A stretch of DNA of 64,000 nt from Pseudomonas viridiflava (GTDB lineage Bacteria; Pseudomonadota; Gammaproteobacteria; Pseudomonadales; Pseudomonadaceae). The notes beneath the pieces were generated by a model that was given only the letters and a program-made list of their open reading frames with translations, ran no database searches and was not told the DNA's origin. Position 1 is the stretch's first letter. Each line of letters opens with the position of its first letter. Of this stretch, positions 1 through 9,063 are shown piece by piece. A program made the translations under genes and the position numbers. Location of the stretch: positions 1 through 64,000 of the forward strand of contig NZ_UPSE01000363.1 in the NCBI RefSeq assembly GCF_900573885.1, written 5' to 3'.

Positions 1-77
1 CCGAACTCAGTAGTGAAACGACGCATCGCCGATGGTAGTGTGGGGTCTCCCCATGTGAGAGTAGGTCATCGTCAAGC
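1..77 (+). rRNA. rrf: 5S ribosomal RNA, 3' part
   Basis: The first 77 bases match the 3' half of a pseudomonad 5S rRNA, including the GATGGTAGTGTGGGG stretch and the closing CATCGTCAAGCTT. The 5' part lies outside the window. A strong terminator follows directly, so this is the last gene of an rrn operon. Confidence 0.95.
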
Positions 78-86
78 TTAAATTCC

Positions 87-126
87 AAACCCCCTACTCG
101 TGAAAACGGGTAGGGGGTTTGTTTTT
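87..126 (+). terminator. Rho-independent terminator of the rrn operon
   Basis: A GC-rich stem (AAACCCCCTAC pairing with GTAGGGGGTTT) with a short loop is followed by a T-rich run. It lies about 10 bases after the 5S gene. Confidence 0.9.
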
Positions 127-231
127 GTGCGCAGAAAAGTTAGGCGAGGCTTCGAGGCGAGAAGAAGCTTCGCCTGGACAGTTCCTCTCTCTCTAATCGA
201 GTAGCTGACCAAGCGAAGTGTGCGGAAGGGC

Positions 232-675
232 TTAGCTCAGCCAGTTAACTTTGCTGAACTTGTCTGAAAAGTCTGCGGGCATTGAGACGACTTTCGACAC
301 GCTGTAGTCGAAGAACACAAACCCCGATTTGGCCATTGCAATCAAGCTGCCATCGGCTGGGCGGGTGATGCGGAAGGTTATATCGCCCCCGTATTTGTTG
401 AAGTCCATGACCCCCACTTCGAACAGCAATTGATCGCGAGCATGAGCTTCCGCTTTATAGGTTGTTGCGAGATCGGTAACGATAATTCCAAGCCCCGTAC
501 CGTTTGTTTCCTGAATGCCGAAGTCGAACAGGAACCGCGCTCGCGCCTCCGAGATCATTGAAATCATCGAGTCGTTGCCCAAATGGTTGCCCGCATTGAT
601 GTCGGTGACTCGAACCGTCAAATGGGTGCTGTAGCAAAATTGGTCTTCAGGAAATGCGAGTTGCAGGCGGGCCAT
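232..675 (-). CDS. Hotdog-fold acyl-CoA thioesterase (YbgC/4HBT-like)
   Basis: The 147-residue protein has the look of a single-domain hotdog thioesterase: an N-terminal strand, TVRVTDINAGNHLGNDSM near residues 20-37 (the place of the catalytic Asp/His region in this family), a long central helix, then the beta-sheet. It probably hydrolyses an acyl- or aryl-CoA in the cytoplasm; the substrate cannot be read from sequence. It stands alone, reading toward the rrn terminator. The start at 675 opens directly into the conserved fold. Family assignment is by pattern only. Confidence 0.75.
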   Translation of the reverse strand: MARLQLAFPEDQFCYSTHLTVRVTDINAGNHLGNDSMISMISEARARFLFDFGIQETNGTGLGIIVTDLATTYKAEAHARDQLLFEVGVMDFNKYGGDITFRITRPADGSLIAMAKSGFVFFDYSVSKVVSMPADFSDKFSKVNWLS

Positions 676-749
676 TTCAGTCTCTATAGCGTTGGCGGAT
701 GTAGGCGTAGTTTACGGCTCCACTGCGGCCAATAGCAGCCCATAAGCCG

Positions 750-1439
750 CTACTTGTGAACGCTATTGAGCCAGTAAAACGTAACCCGGCCGCCCTCGCT
801 CTTGGGTCCATAGTTGTCCTGGATGTATGCGCCGGCTTTGAAGTAAAACTGCTGCTGGCCCCAATAGCCGCTCAGTTGCCGGTAATGGGAGCCGACGTCG
901 CCGTCTTTACTCTGCACGCGTATACCGAGCTTTCCGGACGGCGTCAGGCGCAAGTCGTAGCTGAACCGTTCATTAAGCTGCACGTTTTCAGCGAGCAGAA
1001 TGTTCTCTACCGCGCTGTCCCCAGGACGTTTACGCAGCAACGCCTCCAGCCGGCCAACGCCTCTCAAATAGTGATACTGAAGCTTGAGCAGCGGATCGTT
1101 TTGGCTGCCTGGCTGATCGTCGCTGTGAATCTGCCCGATTACGATTTTGCCCTTGCTCGGCACCTGGTTCACGGTGACCACCGCGCTCAGGTAATTGTCC
1201 GCCAACTGATAAGGCCAGAAACTCAGCGTGCCATCGGGTTGCGTTTCTCTGAGTTCGGCGCGGGGGTAGTGAGCGTCTTCTGTGGTTGTTCCGGTAACAG
1301 GTACCCAGAAGGTCACGCTGCCATCGGCATGGCGCTTGAAGTACTGGCTTTGGTATCCGTTATTGAGGCGGGCTGTATCGATGGATGTCGCGGAGTGGGC
1401 GGCTGGAACTGCAAGGTTCCAGGTAGTGAGATCTATCAT
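750..1439 (-). CDS. Polysaccharide lyase family 7 (alginate lyase-like)
   Basis: The 229-residue product carries the three PL7 signatures in order: PRAELRE, QIH and YFKAGAYIQDN, all lining the alginate-binding cleft in this family. It is predicted to cleave alginate or a related uronan by beta-elimination. The frame is open upstream to 1580, but that extension is low-complexity and overlaps alaC. The ATG at 1439 opens MIDLTTWNL, the usual family beginning, so I chose it; there is no strong ribosome site. No signal peptide is visible from either start, so the enzyme may be cytoplasmic or exported in another way. The length is that of a bare catalytic domain. Confidence 0.85.
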   Translation of the reverse strand: MIDLTTWNLAVPAAHSATSIDTARLNNGYQSQYFKRHADGSVTFWVPVTGTTTEDAHYPRAELRETQPDGTLSFWPYQLADNYLSAVVTVNQVPSKGKIVIGQIHSDDQPGSQNDPLLKLQYHYLRGVGRLEALLRKRPGDSAVENILLAENVQLNERFSYDLRLTPSGKLGIRVQSKDGDVGSHYRQLSGYWGQQQFYFKAGAYIQDNYGPKSEGGRVTFYWLNSVHK

Positions 1440-1548
1440 CAACTGTCCGTGGTCGGAGGGGAGAGCCCCTTGGGTAACCGTGAACAGGACAAGTTCAGCG
1501 CCAGCGGATGAGCGGCTACGCTCGATCAGAGGTAGCCGCCGCCGCGGT

Positions 1549-2766
1549 TTAGTCGGCTTTGGCCTTCGCCAGCAAGCCATCAGCGCGGAACATCGCTTTG
1601 ATGCCCCGTACGGCCTGTCGGATGCGATCCTGGTTTTCGATCAGGGCGAAACGCACGTGGTCGTCACCGTAGTCGCCAAAACCCAGCCCTGGCGATACAC
1701 ATACCTTCGCTTCAGCCAGGAGCTTCTTGGCGAACTCCAGTGAACCAAGCTTGGCGTAAGGCTCCGGAATTTTCGCCCAGACGTACATCGACGCTTTCGG
1801 GTTATCCACCATCCAGCCGGCCTCATGGAGCCCGCGCACCAGCACGTCGCGACGTTGCTGATAGTTGGCGGTAATTTCCCGCACGCAAGCCTGGTCGCCT
1901 TCCAGCGCCGCGATTGCCGCCACCTGCAATGGCGTGAACGTGCCGTAATCGTGGTAGCTCTTGATCCGGGCGAGGGCGTTCACCAGCTCAGGGTTGCCGA
2001 CCATAAACCCAATGCGCCAGCCGGCCATGTTGTAGCTTTTGGAAAGCGTGAAGAACTCCACCGCAATGTCCTTGGCGCCAGGCACCTGCATGATCGATGG
2101 CGCTTTCCAGCCGTCATAAACGATGTCGGCGTACGCCAGGTCATGTACCACCAAGACGTTGTACTGCTTGGCCAGCGCGATGATGCGTTCGAAGAAGTCC
2201 AGCTCCACGCATTGGGCGGTGGGGTTGGAGGGGAAGCCGATAATCAGCATCTTCGGCTTCGGAATACTTTCCCGAATGGCCCGCTCCACTTCGGCGAAGA
2301 AGTCGACGCCGGGCACCAGCGGTACCGAGCGAACCTGAGCGCCGGCGATTACTGCGCCATAAATATGAATCGGGTAGCTGGGGTTGGGCACCAACACGGT
2401 GTCGCCCTGATCCAGGGTCGCGAGCATCAGGTGCGCCAACCCTTCCTTCGAGCCGATGGTAACGATGGCCTCGTTTTCCGGATCGATCTCCACCTGATAA
2501 CGATCCTGATACCAGCGCGAAATGGCGCGGCGCAAGCGCGGGATGCCGCGCGAGGTCGAGTAGCCGTGGGTGTCTTCACGCTGAGCAACCTGTACGAGTT
2601 TTTCCACGATATGGGGCGGGGTAGCGCCATCCGGGTTGCCCATGCTCAGGTCGATGATGTCTTCGCCGCGGCGACGGGCCGCCATCTTCAGCTCAGCTGT
2701 GATGTTGAAAACATAAGGGGGGAGACGATCGATGCGCGCAAAGCGGCGCGAAGCTTGTTCAGCCAT
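1549..2766 (-). CDS. alaC: Alanine aminotransferase AlaC (PLP, class I/II)
   Basis: This 405-residue class I/II aminotransferase most resembles AlaC/YfdZ, which forms alanine from pyruvate and glutamate. Visible marks are the substrate loop [12 protein letters not shown], the FPSNPTAQ motif, YAD before the PLP lysine and [12 protein letters not shown] carrying that Schiff-base lysine, with the C-terminal arginine in [11 protein letters not shown]. It is full length and appears monocistronic. Specificity within this subfamily (alanine rather than another amino acid) is inferred from overall resemblance. Confidence 0.88.
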   Translation of the reverse strand: MAEQASRRFARIDRLPPYVFNITAELKMAARRRGEDIIDLSMGNPDGATPPHIVEKLVQVAQREDTHGYSTSRGIPRLRRAISRWYQDRYQVEIDPENEAIVTIGSKEGLAHLMLATLDQGDTVLVPNPSYPIHIYGAVIAGAQVRSVPLVPGVDFFAEVERAIRESIPKPKMLIIGFPSNPTAQCVELDFFERIIALAKQYNVLVVHDLAYADIVYDGWKAPSIMQVPGAKDIAVEFFTLSKSYNMAGWRIGFMVGNPELVNALARIKSYHDYGTFTPLQVAAIAALEGDQACVREITANYQQRRDVLVRGLHEAGWMVDNPKASMYVWAKIPEPYAKLGSLEFAKKLLAEAKVCVSPGLGFGDYGDDHVRFALIENQDRIRQAVRGIKAMFRADGLLAKAKAD

Positions 2767-2927
2767 GTGTTCCTCGAAGACGTAAGCGCCCGGAACCGTC
2801 CGAGCGACGTTGGCCAGTGCACTGGCCAGTCGCGAAGATAAGTGGCGCCGTTACGCTTGTCGAGAGGGCGTCGGAAATTTCAACTGTCTGTACTGGAGCA
2901 ATAGTCTTCGCTCGCCTCGCTGCACGA

Positions 2928-3137
2928 TCAGCGTTCGAGCATCTGCTTCACCGATGACTGCGGAATCTGTTGCTTGCGTCCTTCACTGTCTTCGAACTCC
3001 AGCATGCCGGTGTCGTCGTCCAGGTCCGGTTTGCCGTGGCTGGTAAGCATCTGGCCGTCGGTGGTGGTGATGATGTATTCGCTTGAGCAGCCCGGGAGGC
3101 TGAGCAGGCAAAACGCGGCGAAAATCCAATGCTTCAT
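2928..3137 (-). CDS. YgdI/YgdR-family small lipoprotein
   Basis: A 69-residue lipoprotein: the signal MKHWIFAAFCLLSLPGC ends in a lipobox (LPGC), followed by SSEYIITTTDGQMLTSHGKPDLDDDTGM, the short SH3-like fold typical of YgdI/YgdR proteins. The frame extends to 3245, but the ATG at 3137 has a GGGGAG ribosome site just upstream and starts the signal peptide. Function is unknown; it is probably anchored in the outer membrane. It lies downstream of the acnB terminator and has its own expression. Confidence 0.85.
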   Translation of the reverse strand: MKHWIFAAFCLLSLPGCSSEYIITTTDGQMLTSHGKPDLDDDTGMLEFEDSEGRKQQIPQSSVKQMLER

Positions 3138-3230
3138 GGTGAACTCCCCGGTCAGTGATAAGGGCACGCTACAAGGCCGCGCCACGGGTTTTACCCTAGC
3201 AGCACACTGGCGCCGCGCCAGCGCAGGCAT

Positions 3231-3259
3231 AAAAAAGCCCCGCACTAGGCGGGGCTCTT
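3231..3259 (-). terminator. Terminator of acnB
   Basis: AGCCCCGC and GCGGGGCT arms enclose a short loop, with a T-run on the minus strand. It lies 18 bases after the acnB stop. The T-rich flank on the other strand is weaker. Confidence 0.85.
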
Positions 3260-3276
3260 TCTAACGCGGTGCATCG

Positions 3277-5886
3277 TTACGCTTGAACAACCGGAATCTG
3301 TGCGTTCGCTGCAGCGTCGCGGAATTCCGCGATCTGGTCGAAGCTCAGGTAGCGGTAAACGTCGGCAGCCATGCTGTCGATGCTTGCAGCGTATTCCATG
3401 TACTCGGCAACGGTTGGCAGCTTGCCGAGGATGGATGCCACTGCGGCCAGCTCAGCAGATGCCAGGTAAACGTTGGCGCCATCGCCCAGACGGTTCGGGA
3501 AGTTACGGGTCGAGGTCGACACAACGGTCGAGTTCGCAGCAACGCGTGCCTGGTTACCCATGCACAGCGAGCAGCCCGGCATTTCCATGCGCGCGCCAGC
3601 CTTGCCGTAGATGCCGTAGTAGCCTTCTTCGGTGAGCTGGTGAGCGTCCATCTTGGTCGGCGGCGACAGCCACAGACGGGTCGGAATCGAGCCTTTGACC
3701 TTGTCGAGCAACTTGCCGGCAGCGCGGAAGTGGCCAATGTTGGTCATGCACGAACCGATGAACACTTCGTCGATCTTCTCGCCCTGAACGGTCGAGAGCA
3801 GACGGGCGTCGTCCGGATCGTTCGGCGCGCAGAGCACAGGCTCTTTGATGTCGGCCAGGTCGATTTCGATGACTTCGGCGTACTCGGCATCGGCGTCGGC
3901 AGACAGCAATTCCGGGTTGGCCAGCCAGGCTTCCATCGCTTGAGCGCGACGTTCCATGGTGCGGGCATCGCCGTAGCCTTCGCTGATCATCCAGCGCAGC
4001 AGGGTGATGTTCGACTTCAGGTACTCGGCGATGGCTTTTTCCGGCAGCTTGATGGTGCAGCCAGCAGCGGAACGCTCGGCCGAGGCGTCGGACAGCTCGA
4101 AAGCCTGTTCAACGGTCAGCTCGTCCAGACCTTCGATTTCCAGGATGCGGCCGGAGAAGGCGTTGATCTTGCCCTTCTTCTCAACGGTCAACAGACCTTT
4201 CTGGATGCCGTAGTAAGGAATGGCGTGTACCAGGTCACGCAGGGTGATGCCCGGTTGCAGCTTGCCCTTGAAGCGAACCAGTACCGACTCCGGCATGTCC
4301 AGCGGCATTACGCCAGTGGCTGCGGCGAAGGCAACCAGACCGGAACCGGCCGGGAACGAGATACCAATCGGGAAACGGGTGTGCGAGTCACCACCGGTGC
4401 CGACGGTGTCCGGCAGCAGCATGCGGTTCAGCCAGCTGTGGATGATGCCGTCGCCAGGACGCAGCGACACGCCGCCACGGGTGCGGATGAAATCCGGCAG
4501 GGTGTGGTGGGTGGTGACGTCGATTGGTTTCGGGTAGGCAGCGGTGTGGCAGAAGGACTGCATAACCAGGTCAGCCGAGAAGCCCAGGCACGCGAGGTCT
4601 TTCAGTTCGTCACGGGTCATTGGACCGGTGGTGTCCTGAGAGCCGACGGTGGTCATTTTCGGTTCGCAGTAGGTGCCCGGACGGATGCCCTTGCCAACTG
4701 GCAGACCGCACGCCTTGCCGACCATTTTCTGCGCCAGGGTGTAACCCTTGCCGGTGTCGACCGGGGCTTCTGGCAGTTTGAACAGATCGGTTGGGCCCAG
4801 GCCCAGCTCGGCGCGTGCTTTCTCGGTCAGGCCGCGGCCTACGATCAGCGGAATACGGCCACCGGCGCGAACTTCGTCCAGCAGAACCGGCGTCTTCAGT
4901 TCGAAGGTGGTCAGGACTTCATCGGTACCGTGCTTGCAGACTTTGCCAGCATGCGGGTACAGGTCGATAACGTCGCCCATGTTCATGTTCGACACGTCGA
5001 ACTCGATAGGCAGTGCACCGGCGTCTTCCATGGTGTTGTAGAAGATCGGAGCGATTTTCGAGCCGAAGCAGAAGCCGCCGGCACGTTTGTTCGGAACGTA
5101 CGGAATGTCGTCGCCGAAGAACCACAGCACCGAGTTGGTGGCGGATTTACGCGAAGAACCGGTACCTACTACGTCGCCGACGTAGGCAATCGGGAAGCCT
5201 TCGCCGCGCATGGTTTCGATCTGCTTCATCGGGCCGATGGAGCCTTGAACGTCCGGCACGATGCCGTCGCGAGCCATTTTCAACATGGCCAGGGCGTGCA
5301 ACGGAATGTCTGGACGGGACCAGGCATCCGGCGCAGGCGACAGGTCGTCGGTGTTGGTTTCGCCGGTTACTTTGAAGACGCGCAGGCTGATTTTGTCAGC
5401 CAGAGTCGGGCGCTTCTGGAACCACTCGCCGTCAGCCCACGATTGCAGCACGCCTTTAGCGTGAGCGTTGCCGTTCTTGGCTTTTTCAGCCACGTCGTGG
5501 AACGCATCGAACATCAGCAGGGTGTGCTTGAGTTGTTCGGCAGCGGTAGGGGCGAGCTCGGCGTTATCCAGCAGCTCAACCATGGTGGCGATGTTGTAAC
5601 CGCCTTGCATGGTGCCGAGCAGTTCAACGGCGCGTTGTTTGCTGATCAGCGGAGAAGTGGCTTCGCCTTTGGCGACAGCGGAGAGGAAACCGGCCTTCAC
5701 GTAGGCAGCTTCGTCTACGCCTGGTGGTACGCGGTTGGTGATCAGGTCAACGAGGAATTCTTCCTCGCCTGCAGGCGGGTTTTTCAGCAGATCAACCAGG
5801 CCGGCAGTTTGTTCGGCGTTTAGCGGCTGGGGCACGATACCCTGAGCTGCACGCTCTGCAACGTGTTTGCGATAGGCTTCAAGCAC
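3277..5886 (-). CDS. acnB: Aconitate hydratase B
   Basis: Bifunctional aconitase and 2-methylisocitrate dehydratase of the citric acid cycle, 869 residues from the chosen GTG start, the standard AcnB length. The order is AcnB-specific: an N-terminal HEAT-like domain (about 1-160), the swivel domain next, then the [4Fe-4S] catalytic domains. Cluster cysteines are seen in [11 protein letters not shown] and in CSLCMGN. The frame is open to 5949, but GTG at 5886 begins LEAYRKH, the family N-terminus, with AGGG about nine bases ahead. It is monocistronic with a terminator after it. A long, strongly foldable leader lies upstream (see the regulatory entry). Confidence 0.97.
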   Translation of the reverse strand: MLEAYRKHVAERAAQGIVPQPLNAEQTAGLVDLLKNPPAGEEEFLVDLITNRVPPGVDEAAYVKAGFLSAVAKGEATSPLISKQRAVELLGTMQGGYNIATMVELLDNAELAPTAAEQLKHTLLMFDAFHDVAEKAKNGNAHAKGVLQSWADGEWFQKRPTLADKISLRVFKVTGETNTDDLSPAPDAWSRPDIPLHALAMLKMARDGIVPDVQGSIGPMKQIETMRGEGFPIAYVGDVVGTGSSRKSATNSVLWFFGDDIPYVPNKRAGGFCFGSKIAPIFYNTMEDAGALPIEFDVSNMNMGDVIDLYPHAGKVCKHGTDEVLTTFELKTPVLLDEVRAGGRIPLIVGRGLTEKARAELGLGPTDLFKLPEAPVDTGKGYTLAQKMVGKACGLPVGKGIRPGTYCEPKMTTVGSQDTTGPMTRDELKDLACLGFSADLVMQSFCHTAAYPKPIDVTTHHTLPDFIRTRGGVSLRPGDGIIHSWLNRMLLPDTVGTGGDSHTRFPIGISFPAGSGLVAFAAATGVMPLDMPESVLVRFKGKLQPGITLRDLVHAIPYYGIQKGLLTVEKKGKINAFSGRILEIEGLDELTVEQAFELSDASAERSAAGCTIKLPEKAIAEYLKSNITLLRWMISEGYGDARTMERRAQAMEAWLANPELLSADADAEYAEVIEIDLADIKEPVLCAPNDPDDARLLSTVQGEKIDEVFIGSCMTNIGHFRAAGKLLDKVKGSIPTRLWLSPPTKMDAHQLTEEGYYGIYGKAGARMEMPGCSLCMGNQARVAANSTVVSTSTRNFPNRLGDGANVYLASAELAAVASILGKLPTVAEYMEYAASIDSMAADVYRYLSFDQIAEFRDAAANAQIPVVQA

Positions 5887-6130
5887 AGTTATTACCCTCA
5901 TCAGTGGTCCCATAGGGTTGTCCGGGACGCATCCAGAAGCTGCTTTCAAAGTTTTACGCCTGCAGGACGTTTAGATGAGGGCTGGCTGGACTACCGGCGA
6001 ATCGTGGTAACCCAGCCAACTGCGTTCCTGCGGGATTAACTGTGCTCGTGACGCTTTGAAAACAGCTTCTAACGGACATCACGCCTAAGAATGGCCCGGC
6101 GATTCTACTGGAAAACCGCAGTAAAGGTAA
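5887..6130 (-). promoter_or_regulatory. acnB promoter and structured 5' leader
   Basis: This occupies most of the 332-base gap between acnB and the DUF1289 gene. On the minus strand TTACCT (6130-6125) and TAGAAT (6107-6102) form a plausible -35/-10 pair with a 17-base spacer, giving a start near 6095 and a leader of about 209 bases. Bases 5935-5951 and 6054-6070 are complementary over 17 positions, with one G-U wobble if read as minus-strand RNA. Inside lie a 6-bp stem (5962-5967 with 6026-6031) and another (5980-5985 with 6012-6017). The promoter is weakly supported; the pairing is seen directly. The remaining bases to 6218 hold nothing recognised. Confidence 0.5.
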
Positions 6131-6218
6131 GACAAACCCCTTCAACCTCCGGGGTGACCCCCTCTAGACAAAGGGCTAAGATGCCGGCCTGTTCCTGCCT
6201 TTCTGTCACCGTCTGCCT

Positions 6219-6695
6219 ATGTCCAATCACCGCATAAAAACGCCCTGCGTCGGCCTGTGTTCCACCGTGTACGGGGATCTGGTCTGTCGTGGCTGTAAGC
6301 GTTTTCACCATGAAGTGGTGAATTGGAACCTGTACAACGACGAAGAAAAACGCGCTGTCTGGCTGCGGCTGGAAATTCTGCTGGTTCAGGTGATGGCCGC
6401 CAAAGTCGACGTCTTCGATGCCGCGCGTTTGCGCCAGCAACTGGAGCAGCGGCAGATTCGTTTCGTGCCGGAGCAGTCTGAGTATTGCTGGGCCTATCAG
6501 CTGATTGCCCGTGGTGCGCGGGTTATCAATCAGCTGGAAGCCTACGGCATGGTGCTGCTGCCGGAATTTCGCGACTGGTCGCTGCCAGAGCTGCGCGATG
6601 CCATTGACCGCGAATTCTTCCTGCTTTCCGAAGCGCATTACGATCGTTACATCGCGCCGCGTTTCCTGCGCGAAGGGATGGAAAGCCGGGTTTGA
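6219..6695 (+). CDS. DUF1289 domain protein
   Basis: The 158-residue protein begins with the DUF1289 signature: PCVGLC, then LVCRGCKRFHHEVVNW, placing four cysteines at about residues 10, 14, 23 and 26, which suggests a small metal or Fe-S site. The remaining 110 residues are mostly helical and rich in Glu, Arg and Leu, ending in an EAHYDRYIAPRFL tail. Function is unknown. It is divergent from acnB and convergent with the Usp gene, with which it shares a bidirectional terminator. No clear Shine-Dalgarno precedes the ATG. Confidence 0.85.
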   Translation: MSNHRIKTPCVGLCSTVYGDLVCRGCKRFHHEVVNWNLYNDEEKRAVWLRLEILLVQVMAAKVDVFDAARLRQQLEQRQIRFVPEQSEYCWAYQLIARGARVINQLEAYGMVLLPEFRDWSLPELRDAIDREFFLLSEAHYDRYIAPRFLREGMESRV

Positions 6696-6699
6696 GCAT

Positions 6700-6729
6700 A
6701 AAAAAACCGCCTGAGCTGGCGGTTTTTTT
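6700..6729. terminator. Bidirectional terminator
   Basis: ACCGCC and GGCGGT arms are flanked by an A-run and a T-run, so the stem can end transcription of both the DUF1289 gene (plus) and the Usp gene (minus). Confidence 0.88.
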
Positions 6730-6743
6730 GTTCGTACCGCTAA

Positions 6744-7607
6744 TCAGCGCTGCGCGACCAGATCTTCAAGGTGGGCGATCACCGTATCCGGCTTCAGTAC
6801 CAGCACATCGCTTTCCAGCTGATCCAGCACCACTTCGGCCGTGTTGCCAATCAGCGCCCCCGATAGCCCGGTGCGTGCCACCGTGCCCATTACCGTCACG
6901 GCCGCCCCCAGCTTGTTGGCCATAAACGGAATCATCACATCGGCTGGCCCCTCCAGGATGTGCAATTGCTCGTCGCCAAAGCCGTATTCCTCTTGATAGC
7001 GTTTGCACCGCTCCCGGTAGCGGGCTTCGATGGTTTCCCGCAGTTGAAACACAGGGTCGGCCGAGGCCAGCATCGGCGAGGGATGGGCATTGATCACGTG
7101 CAGCGTGGCCTTGGCCAGTCCGGCAATTTCGTACGCGTGATTGATGATGCTGGCGTGCAGTGTTCTGTGCTCGCCGTCGGAATTGCCAACGTCGACGGCG
7201 GCGAGAATTACGCCTTCAGTCCATGGCCGTTCGGTTTTCACCATCAAAACGGGGCAGGGCGAGTAGCGCAACAGCTTCCAGTCTTCCGGGGTGAGAATGG
7301 CTTTTTTCAGAGGGCTGTCCGGGCGATGGTCTTTGATCACCAGGCCGCAGCCTTCGGCTTGTTGAACCTTGATGATGGTTTGGTGCAGGTTGTCGTGCCA
7401 CGTCTGCTGGCTAGAAACGCTGTAGCCTTCCTGGCGCAGCGCGTTAGCGAGTACATCGAGCAAGCCGGAATGGTCGTGCTTCTTGTCGCACACCAGCAGG
7501 TGCAAATGCGACTGGGTGACGCCGGCGATCAACTTGGCGCGTTTTAGCGCGAAGCCTTCAGGATGGTCGGGTTCGATGATCACCAGGATGCTGCGAACGG
7601 CTTGCAT
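6744..7607 (-). CDS. Universal stress protein, tandem Usp domains (UspE-like)
   Basis: A 287-residue cytoplasmic protein with two Usp domains (about 1-140 and 150-285). The second holds the ATP-binding pattern G-x2-G-x9-G-N in GTVARTGLSGALIGNTAEVVL; the first lacks a clear copy. Tandem Usp proteins in pseudomonads support survival during energy or oxygen starvation. The ATG has AGGA about seven bases upstream. An ANR-type box and a TATAGT -10 lie in the 5' region (separate entry), which fits low-oxygen induction. The gene is divergent from miaE. Confidence 0.9.
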   Translation of the reverse strand: MQAVRSILVIIEPDHPEGFALKRAKLIAGVTQSHLHLLVCDKKHDHSGLLDVLANALRQEGYSVSSQQTWHDNLHQTIIKVQQAEGCGLVIKDHRPDSPLKKAILTPEDWKLLRYSPCPVLMVKTERPWTEGVILAAVDVGNSDGEHRTLHASIINHAYEIAGLAKATLHVINAHPSPMLASADPVFQLRETIEARYRERCKRYQEEYGFGDEQLHILEGPADVMIPFMANKLGAAVTVMGTVARTGLSGALIGNTAEVVLDQLESDVLVLKPDTVIAHLEDLVAQR

Positions 7608-7647
7608 GGTCGTGTCCTCACTGTGCTAACGGGGTGCCTGCGCCGGC

Positions 7648-7690
7648 ACTATAGTTTTAGCTCAGCGTTGCGCTGGATGATGCAGATCAA
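7648..7690 (-). promoter_or_regulatory. ANR-type box and -10 of the Usp gene
   Basis: On the minus strand TTGAT-CTGC-ATCAT (7690-7677) matches the ANR/FNR consensus TTGAT-N4-ATCAA at nine of ten positions. TATAGT (7653-7648) follows as -10. A start near 7641 puts the box centre at about -42, the class II activator position. It is 34 bases from the end of the -10 to the ATG side, leaving room for a short leader. Confidence 0.6.
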
Positions 7691-7762
7691 CCCTTTCCCA
7701 TGCGCGAAACAGCAAACACCGCCGTATAATCCGCCGCCTGCCCCATAGCCCAGCCGTGATTT

Positions 7763-8374
7763 ATGCCAGTTCTTCCCGAAATCGACGCCTTCCTGCTTTG
7801 CCCCACACCCGCCAGTTGGGTGGAGGCGGCGCTGAACAATCTTGATATCCTGTTGATCGACCACGCCAACAACGAAAAGAAAGCCGCCGGCTCGGCGTTT
7901 CAATTCATGTTCCAGTACAGCAACAAGCTGGACCTGCAGAACAAAATGTCCCGCCTGGCCCGGGAAGAGCTGCGTCATTTCGAGCAGGTGCTGGGCCTGA
8001 TGAAAAAACGCGGCATGCCCTGGTTCAACGTCGGCTCCGCCCGTTACGCCGGGGCGTTGCGCAAGCTTATTCGTAACCACGAACCCTATCGCCTGACCGA
8101 CTCGCTGCTGGTGGGTGCAATTGTCGAGGCCCGCTCCTGCGAGCGTTTCGCCGCCCTGGCACCGCATCTGGACGAAGAGTTGGGCAAGTTTTACAGCAGC
8201 CTGCTCAAGTCTGAAGCGCGGCATTTTCAGGATTACCTCAAGCTCGCCTACCAATATGGCGACGAAGCCGACATCCAAAACAAAATCGTCGAGATTGCGG
8301 AAAAAGAGCGCGAGCTTATCGAAACGCCTGATCCCGACTTCAGATTTCACAGTGGCGTTCCTGCCGCCGCCTGA
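7763..8374 (+). CDS. miaE: tRNA-(ms2io6A)-hydroxylase
   Basis: MiaE is a non-heme diiron monooxygenase that hydroxylates the isopentenyl side chain of ms2i6A37 in tRNA. The 203-residue protein is a ferritin-like helical bundle with carboxylate/His iron ligands visible as AREELRHFEQV and SEARHFQDY, plus a glutamate in VEARSCERF. Length and start (PVLPEIDAFLLCPTP) fit the family. It needs oxygen, and here it is divergent from a Usp gene that appears to be induced at low oxygen. Only a weak GTGA precedes the ATG. Confidence 0.92.
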   Translation: MPVLPEIDAFLLCPTPASWVEAALNNLDILLIDHANNEKKAAGSAFQFMFQYSNKLDLQNKMSRLAREELRHFEQVLGLMKKRGMPWFNVGSARYAGALRKLIRNHEPYRLTDSLLVGAIVEARSCERFAALAPHLDEELGKFYSSLLKSEARHFQDYLKLAYQYGDEADIQNKIVEIAEKERELIETPDPDFRFHSGVPAAA

Positions 8375-8472
8375 TCCGGCTTTTGCCCTCTGCACGTTCT
8401 GAAGCTGCCCCAGTTATTGGGCGGCTCGATCGTTCCTGTCAGGAAATTCTGATAGCAGGCTCAGCATTTTCG

Positions 8473-8524
8473 TTGACTTTAACTGCCTAGGCAGTAAATT
8501 GGACGCCATTACCTGCCTAGGCAG
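8473..8524 (+). promoter_or_regulatory. marR-emrAB promoter with twin MarR operators
   Basis: TTGACT (8473-8478) and TAAATT (8495-8500) form a promoter with a 16-base spacer. The perfect palindrome CTGCCTAGGCAG occurs twice, at 8483-8494 and 8513-8524, with centres 30 bp apart (about three helical turns, same DNA face). The first fills the -35/-10 spacer and the second lies just after the probable start site. The arrangement predicts tight autorepression by the MarR protein encoded next. Confidence 0.75.
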
Positions 8525-8539
8525 CTATCGGTGATTTCC

Positions 8540-9013
8540 ATGACTCACTACACGCCGGAAAAATTCGAATACATCCGCATCGGCATGCTGGTGGGGCGAG
8601 CCGCCTTGCTCAAAGACCGCATCCTCGATGGTTACCTGTCGCCCCACGGCGTCACCGCCGCCCAGTTCAAAGTGCTGATGATCATTTTGCAGGGCTACGA
8701 CACGCCCGCTGAGCTGTGTCGCCACCTGTCCCTGGACAGCGGGTCGATGACGCGGATGCTCGACCGTCTCCAGCAGAAAAACCTCATCACCCGAATCCGC
8801 AGTGAAAACGATCGTCGTCAGGTGCATCTCGCCCTGACGGAAGAGGGGCGGGCATTGAACGCCCTGTTGCCAACCATAGGCGCCGCCGCCATGAACGATT
8901 TCACGGCCGCGTTGACCCCGGAAGAACTCGCCACCCTCGAAAGCCTGCTGAAGAAAATGCTGCTCGCAGCGGGCGACGCCATCGTTATCGAACGTCTTGG
9001 GAACGAGGCGTAG
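8540..9013 (+). CDS. MarR-family transcriptional regulator of emrAB
   Basis: A 157-residue MarR-type winged-helix repressor. The recognition region is TPAELCRHLSLDSGSMTRMLDRLQQKNLITR (about residues 56-86), followed by the wing SENDRRQVHLALTEEG with its conserved Asp-Arg-Arg. The ATG at 8540 has GGTGA upstream; a GTG at 8531 in frame is the alternative. It is the first gene of an operon with emrA and emrB and is preceded by twin palindromes that are its likely operators. The inducer is unknown; the EmrR/MprA analogy suggests uncouplers or phenolics. Confidence 0.9.
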   Translation: MTHYTPEKFEYIRIGMLVGRAALLKDRILDGYLSPHGVTAAQFKVLMIILQGYDTPAELCRHLSLDSGSMTRMLDRLQQKNLITRIRSENDRRQVHLALTEEGRALNALLPTIGAAAMNDFTAALTPEELATLESLLKKMLLAAGDAIVIERLGNEA

Positions 9014-9063
9014 CGCTCGTCAATCAGCCGCGCCCCCCAGCCTGAACACACAAGGTGAATGCC

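Noticed and set aside
142..174. Hairpin after the rrn terminator (AGGCGAGGCTTC...GAAGCTTCGCCT) as a tRNA or RNA gene
   Set aside because: Too short, no tRNA arms, no T-run; likely a weak local inverted repeat.
3283..5823. Long plus-strand reading frame opposite acnB
   Set aside because: It is the antisense shadow of a GC-rich gene; it has no ribosome site, no recognisable domain and a composition mirroring AcnB codons.
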